From positions 3,108,105 through 3,172,104 of the forward strand of contig NC_033633.1 in the NCBI RefSeq assembly GCF_001540865.1: a stretch of 64,000 bases of DNA, written 5' to 3'. Below are positions 34,556 through 44,863 of the stretch, in pieces; within the stretch, counting starts at the first letter, position 1; the number at the start of each line of letters is the position of its first letter. The notes under the pieces were generated by a model. That model ran no database searches, was not told the DNA's origin, and saw nothing but the letters and a program-made list of their open reading frames with translations. The DNA comes from Ananas comosus. Lineage: Eukaryota; Streptophyta; Magnoliopsida; Poales; Bromeliaceae. The position numbers were made by a program, and so were the translations under genes.

Positions 34556-37500
34556 TCACTCAGAATCACTCGAGCTCGAGCTCGAACTCGACCTGGATTT
34601 CCTAGACTTGTGTTTCTTGCCTGTCTTCTTCGAGTTTGAACCAACTACAGCTGTTATGGCTGCAACTTCATCATTTCTTTCATCTTCTTTTTCCAAATGT
34701 CGGCCAGCTTCTGAAATAACTGCTGCTTCAGATGCCTGCTCGATCTCTTCAGCTGGTTGGACTTCAGGAACGTCAGTCTCTACATGCTTTTCATTTTCTT
34801 CAAACTTTCCAGACCCATTTTTCGCTTCTGCTTCACCAGAGAGCTGCTTAAAAGCTTCATGTAAGCCGTCAACAGATTTTGCTTCAACGACCTGCAAATC
34901 CGAATTAATCTCATTTTTCTCCAAATTTAGTCTACCTGCTGTAACATCTGGCGACCCAACTTCTGAAATGTTAGTTTTATCAAGACCCTTGCTTAAATGT
35001 TCAAAAGCTGATTCCAATTCTTCGATCGATTTCGGCTTAAGAACAGGCAACTCCGAATCAGTCTCTCTTGTCTCCGGATTAACATCAATCAGCTCCAAGT
35101 TCGTTCTACCTTGTATAACTTCCGAAACACCGACTTCCAAAATTTTAGTTTCATCACGACCTGTACTTAGATGTTCGAAAGCTGAACCTACATCTTCAAT
35201 TGATCTGGCTTCAAAAACTAGCATCTCCAAATCAGTCTCCCTTACCTCTGGACCACTTTTGCGAAGCCCAAATTCAGTCGGCTCGACTTCGACCTTTGCT
35301 GTGGGGTCTAACACAGAAGATACTTGCACTCCTCCATAGATTTGCTTAACTAGCGAGTTGAGCTCCTCGCCAGGCCAAGCTTCAAAAACACGCAGCTCCT
35401 CGTTCGAGTCGTCTAGATACTTTGAAGAACTGCCTTCGAGCCTGCTTGGAACTAAATCAATCAAATCTCCTGATTCAATTAAATCAATACCAGAGCCGAT
35501 CACATTCTCATATTTCAGCACTGTTGAACCATTATGAACAGGAACAAGAGGAGGAACAAACAGCGAACCTCCTTCATCTGTCTCGCTAATCAGTTTGGTT
35601 TCATCACCATGATTACCAGATCCCACTACATAATTCATATCAATGAAGGATAATTCTTGTTCAATATGAGATGCATGGATATTTTCGCCCCCTATGACCT
35701 GAAACCCAGTTAAACCAGCAAGCGAATCATAAAATAACTTGCTATTTTGGTCCTTTTCAGATTTAAAATCTTCTACCTTCTCCTCGGGTATCGGATGCAA
35801 GTCCATACTACTGATAAGAGACATCTCAAAATGAGCTGCATATGGCGGAACGCTTGAGATCAAATCGTCCGACGAAAGTAAGTTATCCACATTAGACGTT
35901 TGATCACCAAGACCATCAACTTTCTTTTGATGGATATCGCCGATATCGATTAAAGTAGTTGAACTCGAATTGCTCTCCATTAAATCTGAACTCAATTGAT
36001 GGATAATATAATTTTCAGAACCTACATGAATCGTTGATAAACCAACCTCAGAAACATTAGATTCGCCAATCTCCCTTGATTTTGATTCGATTCCATCGAT
36101 TAAAGGTATACTTGATGAAGCTGCCCAACTCTTTCCATCGTCAGAAGCCATTTCTCCTACCAGGTTGGTATTAATTGACGGAAAGTCTCCAACTTCAGAA
36201 AATTCCTTCTCTAAATTCATTTCCATGTTTGATTCCAATGAAGAACTAGCATTTAGGCTACTTTTACCTGCAAAGGAAAAAGAATATTCAAATTTACGAA
36301 AAAACTTATATGCATAAGCAAATATAAAACACTGCTAGCAAGTAAAATTTTTTACTTTCTCACCTGCATCGAACAGCACTTCATTAAGCGCTGATACATT
36401 AGACAGAGATTTCTCAGTTGCTGGTGGACTAGAATCGTAGACGACCTCCGTGAGCTGATTGTCGCCAATTTTGTCTTCCCAGCTAATAAGATCAGAAGCC
36501 GCACGACCTAACAGCATGGAGTTCCGTGCCACTTCCAGATTATCTATCCGGTCATGAAATTCCATGGAACCTTTAGTGGTTGCTTCTGACAAAGAAGTGG
36601 AGATCAAATCCTCATGTTTCTCTTCGCTCTCTCCAAATCCACCAGCATCTGAAATTGTTGAACTTAGATTTATTGCTTCACCATGATTTTCCTCCAAAGA
36701 TCCAATGAATTGAACATTTTGCTGAGTTTCCTCGACATTCATGTGATTATTCAAGTGAATTTCATGGTCATTGGTCACAATAAATTCTTCATTCGTCTCT
36801 CGCTCAACAACTGCTGCTTCAACTTCATCCAAGGGTAAATTCTCATTTTCGTCCTCAGGATGAAATTCCTGCTCAACAAAGTCCTTATTATAATCCAAAT
36901 CAGTAACTGAAGAAACGGTATCTGATTCTGGAACTGAACTCAACTTCGAATCACTCTTATCGCTGTATTGCCTGTTAAAAGTGGCAGACGTTCTTTCCTC
37001 CGATTCAATATTCTCTGCAACAAAATATGGTCGCAACATCGAAGCACGCCTCTCTTGGCGAAGCTCCCCACCAGACACATTGAAGCTCTCATGCCGTCTG
37101 AAAAGCATTTCCCTCTGTGGAACCGACACAAAAGTCTCCCTAGGGCTCCAAGTCTCTCTTAGGGCATTGTCACTTCCATTTGGCTGATCATAAGGAAGAT
37201 CAAACGGATTACCCCTAGGAAGTAAAACGGAAGGAGCCGAACCGGGAATTGGGGGTAAATCCATTGTTTCCTCCGAATCATAGGGAAGATCGAAAGGATT
37301 ACCTCGGGGTGCGGAAATGGGTGCAAGCCGAAAGCGCGATAACTCCATAGAATCGTTGCCATTGAGGTCTATTAAGTTCCTCTCAAGATCAAACCGAAAA
37401 TTCTTTCTTGCTCTCCTCTTTGCAATTAAGCTTTCCAACCTTCGATTCCTTTCAAGCTCGGACGAACCAAGATCCATTAGATTCTTCTGATCATCTGCCG

Positions 37501-38596
37501 TCCACGAGACTACAGCTTCATTTTCATCTTCTTTCTTCCCCTCCACTTCCTTATTTTCTTCGGCCCCATTATTTTCAGCTCCTTCTTCCACACTTTCATC
37601 ATCATCAACATCATCATCATCATCATCACCGTCGTCATCGTCGTCATCGTCGTCATGGTAATCATCAGATTCATGGTCTGAAGCAGAAGCTGAAATATGT
37701 TTGATATTTGGAGGAGCAGATTCAGAATCTAAAAGTGGGTGGAGCTCATCAAGCATAGGAATAATGTCGGCCATAGACGCGTCAGGAGAGGAGCTCTCAG
37801 CCCGATCAGACTCAGAATCAGAAACATCATCATGATCGCTGATGCGCTGCCAAGGAGAACCCAAAGAGAAACCAAATTCGTTATTCGCTTCGGGCTTATC
37901 AATCCCCATTCCAAGGTCTTCAACTTCCTTTCCGTTGGTAGTAGGAGAATCATGAACAGCTTCACCAACTTCATCTTGCTTCTCGACAGGATCCTCGATC
38001 TTCTCAGCCTTTTCCAGACCATGAACATCTCTTTCTTTATTGATTAGGTTCTCAACATTAATCATTTCGACATCATTCTTAACGGAATGTATCGCAGCCA
38101 AACAAGAATCATCTTTCTCGTCTCTCTCATCGTCTCTTTTCACAAGAGGAACATGCTCCTCTCCATCACTATAAACACAATCAGTTTCCTCACTAAACGC
38201 ACTCTCTTCTAACGGCGATTCCTCATTCATCAATCCATTTCGTACATGGGACTGAGAAGTAACACTCTCATCTTGGTGCACACGAAGATCATTGCTAGAA
38301 GGCCCAGCTTTCAAAGATGAAACTTCCCGAGTATTGGTTTTCTCTTCTTCAATTTCAGGAATATTTGGTTCTCCAAAGCTCAGAAGGGTTCCAAGAAGAA
38401 GAGTAGTGCAGATAAGGACAGGAGAGGAGGAAATGAGGAAAGCGAATAGAGAAGGAAATAAGTTGTATAGTACAAGCAAGAAAAGACCCAAACTGGAAAG
38501 AACGGGATGAGCGCGAACAGATCTGTAAATAGTTCTGATGGAAATAATCATAACTCTTCTTGTATGGAACCCAAAATCCTTCGCCACAATAGCCAT
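34556..38596 (-). CDS. Large acidic membrane-anchored plant protein of unknown function (1,314 aa)
   Basis: Coding exon 1 is 38,596-36,364 and exon 2 is 36,267-34,556; the join at 'gatgcag|gtgag' and 'tttgcag|gtaaaa' keeps the frame (744 codons plus one base, then 571 codons with stop). Residues 33-75 form one or two hydrophobic segments (LSSLGLFLLVLYNLFPSLFA). Residues 311-334 are almost all Asp. A basic patch AKRRARKNFRF follows at about 392, then RGNPFDLPYD occurs twice (431-440 and 461-470). The C-terminal half has four spaced copies of a module like FEARSIEDVGSAFEHLS (near 1,037, 1,094, 1,153 and 1,203). It ends in a Lys/Arg then Ser-rich tail (1,294-1,314). This resembles the uncharacterised plant family sometimes labelled 'cardiomyopathy-associated' (for example At5g17910 and At2g29620, from memory). 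A membrane anchor with a long disordered cytosolic tail is inferred; no enzymatic motif is seen. Confidence 0.88.
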
Positions 38597-40110
38597 AGTA
38601 TAATCCTCTATGGTTTACTATTCAAGTCGTGAAATCTGCAAGTAGAAAAGAGCAAGATAATATCAGCTCGTCACCATTCAGAAGAATATGGAATGAAAAT
38701 GCAGGTAAAAGCAAAGCAAACTCTAGTTCTAGGCTTCCGCAAACAAAAAACAGACTAGAAGAAAACAAATATTCAAATCTTGAATTATTCAAATTCATAA
38801 TGTAGTTCTTTGCAAAGCGTGAATTCTCATGAGATATAATGAAATGAAAACAGATCAGACCTGAAACAAAGATTTTAAGTACCCATTGGCACAGGCCGTG
38901 CCCACTGTCTCGTACTATGCCAATAAGATATCGGCACAATACAACTCCCGTGCCGATAGCAAGGCTCAAAATTCTCTTTTCTTTTGAAATTAGAAAGTAA
39001 TTATCTCAATAAAATGCAAAAATTTAATAAAAATATATAATAAGCAATTAGAATATATTGGTGCCGAAAAAAATAAATATTGCATGAGAATGTGTGCCAG
39101 CACACTAGTAATTTTTACAACCAGCACGCATCTGCACAGCACAGCACACACCACACCATACTATGCCAGCAAATGTTCGGCATGACCCTGTGCCACGGCA
39201 CTTGAGTCCTTGACCTGAATTATCTACTGAAATATCCACCAAATAAGGATAAAACTCAAGGGGGAGTATGAAGTTTAAAGATTAGCTAACTCACAAATTT
39301 AAGCAAGAACTCTTCCAAGACAGTTCTGAATCAGAATCTTCTAGAAAGAGTAAATCAACTGAAATGCTTATGAATCACCATACCATGAGCATGGCACATG
39401 AATCACCAGAAACACACCATAAACAACTTAACCACCTTAATAAAGATCTAAAACAACAAGCAAGTAAGTAGGCACTAGGCATCATCTCTTCACTAATTCT
39501 CCTCCTCCTTTTCACATTGTCATAGCTAACTACATGAACTAGATCACAAAAATTCCTCAAAAATATCAAAAGAGAGCAATAAATAGCTAAAATTACAACA
39601 GAATCTCAATTTCAACAGTAATATGATGATGATCCAAGCTTAAACCCAAAATATCCAGTTCAAATAACCCATCAAAATCCAATCTTTTTAACAAAAATAA
39701 AAAATAAAAATCTCACCCAAATAATTAACAGATCGCAGAATCACAGCAACAAGAGCAACAAATTAAACACCCACCTCAAGCGAAGATCAAAATCCAATCT
39801 TCGGCACAGAAACAGGACAATTGCAGCAGATGACCAAAACCCAAACAAAAATTCTGGGTATTGAACCAAAAAAAAAAGAAAAAGTAGTGGGTTTTTTGCA
39901 GAAATGGATCTTAAAAGAGCCAAATTTCTCACTTTCCCTTGCAATTTCTTATGCTTTTTCGGTGTCGGTGAGTTGGATGTGGCCACGGCGCTTTGGACGG
40001 TGAAGCAAAAGGAGATGGTTTGGCGAAGGAAAAGGCGAAAGGAGAAGAGGAGAAATAAGAAGAGGAAAAAAAAAAAAAAGTAAAGTAAAAGAGAAAAAGG
40101 AGGTGTTCTT
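38597..40110 (-). other. 5' UTR of the acidic protein gene with a 1.1-kb leader intron
   Basis: Upstream of the ATG (38,596) the minus strand has a good acceptor 'ctacttgcag|attt' (exon resumes at 38,635) and, 1.1 kb further up, a donor 'cgcttgag|gtgggt' (exon end 39,775). The pyrimidine-rich first exon would run from about 40,110 to 39,775. A leader intron is common in plant housekeeping genes and can enhance expression. The intron contains a hAT-like MITE (38,867-39,212). The 125-codon minus frame at 39,741-40,118 is a by-product of this C/T-rich leader. Exact transcription start not determined. Confidence 0.6.
38867..39212. mobile_element. hAT-like MITE, family C, in the leader intron
   Basis: 346-bp element with ends 'caaagattttaagtaccc' and 'ggcacttgagtccttg' (CA...TG). 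The 8-bp target duplication is acctgaaa (38,859-38,866) versus acctgaat (39,213-39,220), one mismatch. It is rich in 'gtgccggcac'-like motifs and related to the larger copy at 48,330-49,342. Confidence 0.78.
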
Positions 40111-40159
40111 CTTTTCATGACCCACTAATTCCTTTCTTTGTCGAGGGGTTTTGTGCAAA

Positions 40160-40176
40160 ATTCAGCTATAAATGTG
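40160..40176 (-). promoter_or_regulatory. Possible TATA box of the acidic protein gene
   Basis: On the minus strand 'cacatttatagctgaa' lies about 60 bp above the pyrimidine-rich leader. Weak, positional evidence only. Confidence 0.3.
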
Positions 40177-40189
40177 ATCAACTAATAAA

Positions 40190-43040
40190 TTGGTTTTGCT
40201 CCATTGTGGTGGAGTGCATTTTATGGATTTTAATTGGATTTGCACAAATTTTGATGTGCATTCCACCAATGAAAATTTAGTGAGTAATGAGTACTATTTT
40301 AGGACAATATTGTTTATATTTTGGCATTCATATCATAGTTTTTGTGTTTTGTTTCAATTTGTGCGCATAGTTTAAAAGTATTATATATGTTTGTTAATTA
40401 TCAATAGTTTATAAATTAGATACTTCAATAGTATTACACATTTGACTATTAGGTCTTTAATTGTATTTGTTCTTAATTTAATTAAATTTTATTAAATTTA
40501 AAACATTGATAGATCATCCAGATTCGGATCCATAAACAATGACAATCGCCCTACAAAGACTCGCTTTTGCTATGGCTTTGATGGGTTCAAAAATGCTTAG
40601 GAGACGATTGGTTAAGTGTGATTATAAATACAGTATATTTAAATATGCATACAGTTAAAAATACAAAAATAATAATTACATATATTTTATTTGATTGAAT
40701 GTAGTAGAAAGTGCTGCAGCTATAAATACTTTGTATGGTTGTATACGGTTGGAAATGCCCTTGTAAGTTTCTATCATTCTTTACATGATGCGGTGAGATA
40801 ACTTCCTATGTATGGATGAAAAAAAAAAAAAATTCTATTTAAAAGGTCATTAGGAAGATAAACTTATTTTTGTTTAAAATTACTTTTTCCAAATACTGCA
40901 ATTAGAACTGTAGCCAATTTAGGCGTAGTTCTAACTGCTGCAAGTGAGCCTCCTCGTGTAGTTGTTGATGTAGCAGTTGAATTCAAATATATCAAAACAA
41001 ACGCTGAATTTGAATTTTCATATAGTTACAATTATGTGCAACCAAATGACCCTTTCGTATATTTGCCAATATGTAAATAGCCAATATATATATCTAAAAG
41101 AAGTTTTGCTACAAGTGTTATTCCAAAATTGCCCACTTTTCTCAAATCTAATATTACTCTTCTCCAAATAATCTCATCCATTAATTTTATAGTCTGTCAC
41201 TAACAGCCATAGATTTCCATGTCCTAATTTTAAAATAATTTTAAAACATTAATTTTCAACCGTTGGATCTAATCTAATGAATGGCAAATCAATGATTTTA
41301 CTATAGAATCTTAAATTTAAATTTAAATTTAAATTTATTAATATATTTTATGCCATTTGGACGACATATTTTTAAAATGTATGAATTTAAGATAAAATTT
41401 GAAGCTAAAAAAAAAATAAAACTTATTAGTGGTTTTTAGATGCTGGTGATCTGTGTTGCATGACCACTTTAGCTACTATACATAAAATACTCAGTACTGC
41501 TACACAAAAGATTATTAGATCATGATAAATACAGGGATCATAACATCACTAGATGTTATCATCTTATTTATATTTTTTAGGAGAAAGTTAGTATATTATC
41601 TGTTTCGTTTATTTTGTTGAAATAAATTTAGCTAGAAATGTAAAGTAACTAGATTTTTAACTTTTGGATCTCGAATACTAACCATCAAATCCTAGGTACG
41701 AACAATTATTATTTTCTTTTTATTGCAGTGTTATTTTAATTGTTAGGTAGAATAATAAAAAGAATATGACCTTTCCCCTGTACAAAGAGATCAATTGCCA
41801 TCTCCACCACCAAAGTTTTTTAAAATTTGAAGAGAAGGGAGTTAAGGAAATGTTAAATATCAATTCAACATAAGTTTTTTAAATTCTGTAATATATATAA
41901 GAGCATTTTTCAATAACAAAGTTTAGTTGAAAAAAATTCTATCAAATACTGCCAAACTAGTTAACGATTCGTGCGATGCAGCGGATATAAAATATTTTTA
42001 ATAATAAAATTTTATTAATTTATATAGATTTTTATATAATTAATTACTCAAATTATTAATTAAAATAATTTTGATAAAATTAATTTGATATTTAAATTAA
42101 TCTAATTAAAAATATTTTATATTGGTGTGTGTGTGTGAAATAAATTTTTACAAGAGTAACTAATTAATAATGATATACATATAAGTAAATGGCTAGTAAT
42201 ATGGCTGCTAAATAATTAAAATTATTAGGACACAATTGATATATATTAATAAATATTAATTAAGCAATTTTATCACAATATTTTTATAAAGAAAAATTTT
42301 GTGAGAACTAATTACTAATTAGATAATTTTATAAAATTATAAAAAAAAAAGAGAAATACAATATTTAAAGAAACATAAGTAAAGTTGGCAAAAAAAAAAA
42401 AAAGAAAGAACAAAATAAAGAGTGTAACAAAAAATGTAAGAACTATTAGTAATTAAAATTATTTTTTATTAATAATTAAAATTACTTAATAAAGTCATGT
42501 GTCGAAAAGAACTAGAGAAAAAAATTTGTAAAAATTCAACGCGCACATGAGATAAGAAATAAAAAATTATTCTGTGCACCAGGTGCATATCTATATCCTA
42601 TACACTGTATTTCTAAACTCAATTATAAAAATTTAAACCTAGTAACGTTTTATACATCTATAGCATTAGCTTTGATTTTACTAAATTTATCATTAAAAAA
42701 TTTATTCGGTTCATGCGATATATTAATAGACCTGGTGGTGCAGATAGTAATTTCTCATATTTGAGAAGGCGAGAGCGAAGAGGGGGATTAAAGAGAGAGA
42801 TATGTAGGATAAAACTTCAGTGGGGAGCTCCCCAACGACGACTCATTATAAAGCCTCTGATTCACTGTCACGTGTTAATTTTGTCTCCATCCAATGATTC
42901 GTTGCATATTTTTTTAATGTTAAAACTCAAAAAAATAAAAATTAAATTTTAGAGGAAAAGAGTAAAACTATTGAGTAGAGATAAAAGTAACACGTATTAT
43001 CAGATTGGGGCTAATTAAAAATGCATCATATAAAAGCATT
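40190..43040. other. AT-rich intergenic region
   Basis: A degenerate minus-strand SINE sits at about 41,577-41,712 ('aaataaatttagctagaaat', 'ggatctcgaatactaacc'). At 40,600-41,055 the imperfect inverted pair 'gattggttaagtgtgattat' and 'aattatgtgcaaccaaatga' may be another MITE. (GT)n near 42,126. 41,320-41,340 is (aaattt)n. No gene recognised; frames at 40,190-40,375 and 42,713-42,952 lack features. Confidence 0.45.
41577..41712 (-). repeat. SINE remnant, degenerate
   Basis: Minus-strand copy with the body and tRNA-like part recognisable ('gagaaagttagtatattatc' ... 'ggatctcgaatactaacc') and no visible target duplication. Confidence 0.6.
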
Positions 43041-43048
43041 AAATATAA

Positions 43049-43225
43049 GGGAAAACTTCAAATACCGCCCTATGGTTTCGCACTTGCTCACTTTAGTATC
43101 ATGTGGTTTCAAGTGTATCAAGTTATCCCGTAGTTTCCGTTTTCTATTTTTATTATTCATTTCGAAATACATAATTTAACAAAATATTAAATCACATGGT
43201 ACTAAAGTGGGAAAATACGAAATCC
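43049..43225. mobile_element. MITE of the GGGAAAACTTCAAA family, right end missing
   Basis: Starts 'gggaaaacttcaaatacc' and continues 'ggtttcgcacttgctcactt' and 'gtgtatcaagtta', then the inverted half 'catggtactaaagtgggaaa', but breaks off without its right end and passes straight into the hydroxylase relic. The 5' part of the relic seems to have been lost at this junction. Confidence 0.7.
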
Positions 43226-43805
43226 ACAGCGGCGTGGCCACGACGGACCTGCAGCAGCAGCAGCAGCAGCAGCAGCCGCCACCGTCGTCTCCACCCTCCT
43301 TCCTACTCGTGCAGGCGCGGCAGTTCTTGGTCGCGATGCTGGTGATGGACACACGGCAGTACTTCCTGCACTGGTACATGCACCACAACAAGTTCCTCTG
43401 CCGGCACGTCCACTCGCTGCACCACCGCCTGGGCGCGCCCTACTCCTTCGGGCCGCTCTACAACCAGCCGGTCGAGGGCCTCCTCCTCGACACCCTCGGC
43501 GGGGCCCTCTCTCCTTCCTCGTCTCCGGCATGAGCCCTCGAACCTCCATCTTCTTCTCCTTCTCCTTCGCGACGATCAAGACGGTCGACGACCACTGCAG
43601 GCTTTGGATCCCTGGCAATCCGCTGCACGTCGTCTTTCAGAACAACACCGCCTACCACGACATCCATCACCAGCTTCACGGAGCCAAGTACAACTTCTCG
43701 CAGCCGTTCTTCGTCGTCTGGGATCGGATCCTCGGTACGTACATGCCGTATGCGACCGACAGATCGCGAAACGACGGTGCCTGGCTCGAGGTGAGGCCGA
43801 GATGA
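43226..43805 (+). pseudogene. Sphingoid base (sphinganine C4) hydroxylase relic, 5'-truncated and frameshifted
   Basis: Translation gives the C-terminal two thirds of a plant sphingoid base hydroxylase, a di-iron ER enzyme of the fatty acid hydroxylase superfamily that makes phytosphingosine. Visible are GVATTD plus a Gln run, FLLVQARQFLVAMLVMDTRQ, the His boxes HWYMHHNKFLCRHVHSLHH, YNQPVEGLLLDTLGGALS, then SGMSPRTSIFF, TVDDHCRLWIPGNPLH, YHDIHHQLHGAKYNFSQPFF and WDRILGTYMPY. Two defects are seen. The N-terminal membrane part is absent, replaced at 43,225 by a MITE fragment. A two-base excess in a CTCTCT run near 43,508 shifts the frame, so the first part stops at 43,533 while the conserved sequence resumes in another frame and ends at 43,805. 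GC content is high, as in monocot genes. A working gene with unseen upstream exons is unlikely given the frameshift. Confidence 0.88.
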
Positions 43806-44863
43806 GAATCGAAAGAAGAGAAAGATCACAAGCATGCATGCATATATCTGAAATGTGTATATATAATATATACCCTTGCAACCCCTTGGCATGTAACTAA
43901 CTGTTTTTCTTTTTGGGTGATGTTGTTGCCATGCATGTGTGGTTGCTATATAACAGTTCAGATCTAGTATATACTACAGTGAATTAATTGTAAATCATCT
44001 AATTAATATACCCTGCACCTCTTACTAGTTCAGTAGATATTTTACATAGGTAATTAATTTTGGTTGGTATTTTGTCACACTTGACATGATTTGCTTCATG
44101 ATTTTTTTCAAATTAAACTGTGGTGCTTCTGTAATCGTTGCATAGATCATCTTGATCCACAGCCAATATGTTGTTTACCTTTTGATCAGATGATTGAATG
44201 ATCCGGTTTTCAAGCTGGTTGAGCATGCTGGCTAAAATAACTATGATTAGAGAACTTTCCATTCAGTGTGTTTGAATTAATCAAACTGTTGGATTGGATT
44301 TACAGTGCTAAGAAAAGATGTTTACAATAAACTCCCAAGCTTTGGAGACCAAGTTTCTGTGCAGCAGATCACCACAATTTTGCTACACATGATCCTGTTT
44401 TAGATTGACATTAACATCAGGAAATAAGAGTCGAAATCATGTTTTTTTGTTTCCGAGATAAAAAGAGTTTCAAACATTGCAGTTCACATCTAACCATTTA
44501 GTTTCTGATTTTACAACTCCACAAAAGCGCTCAAGCTACATATCATCTAGTACCAAAGAAAGCAAAAATAGGAGAAGATATCAATTCACGTGCTGAAAAG
44601 CTCAGAAACTTCTTCTGATCCGGTCGATAAATTTATCATCTTCTTGTACAAGCCTTTTCTGGTGAACATAACAAAGAAAAATGACTCTTTAAAATTGGAG
44701 ACACTAATTTACACGGACGTATGAAGTATGAACAACCTCCTTCAAAGTTCATAGAACAGGTGCTCCACAAAAAAGGCACCAGTGCATAAATACAAACCAG
44801 CTAGTTATTTGGTTAGTTGCTAAATCTCTGTTGAATAAGAACTACTATATATGTAGAGTTGAA
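43806..44863. other. Region between the hydroxylase relic and VPS38
   Basis: The last few hundred bases before 44,864 are presumably the 3' UTR of the minus-strand VPS38 gene. No other gene was recognised. A few direct strings such as 'gcatgcatgcatata' occur near 43,833. Confidence 0.4.

Noticed and set aside
34551..35339. 262-codon plus-strand frame, Ser/Thr/Leu-rich
   Set aside because: It is the antisense of the acidic protein's exon 2; the minus strand has the spliced, motif-bearing product.
43202..43892. Long minus-strand frames (Gly/Arg/Ala-rich) over the hydroxylase relic
   Set aside because: They are GC-rich antisense shadows; the plus strand carries clear hydroxylase motifs.
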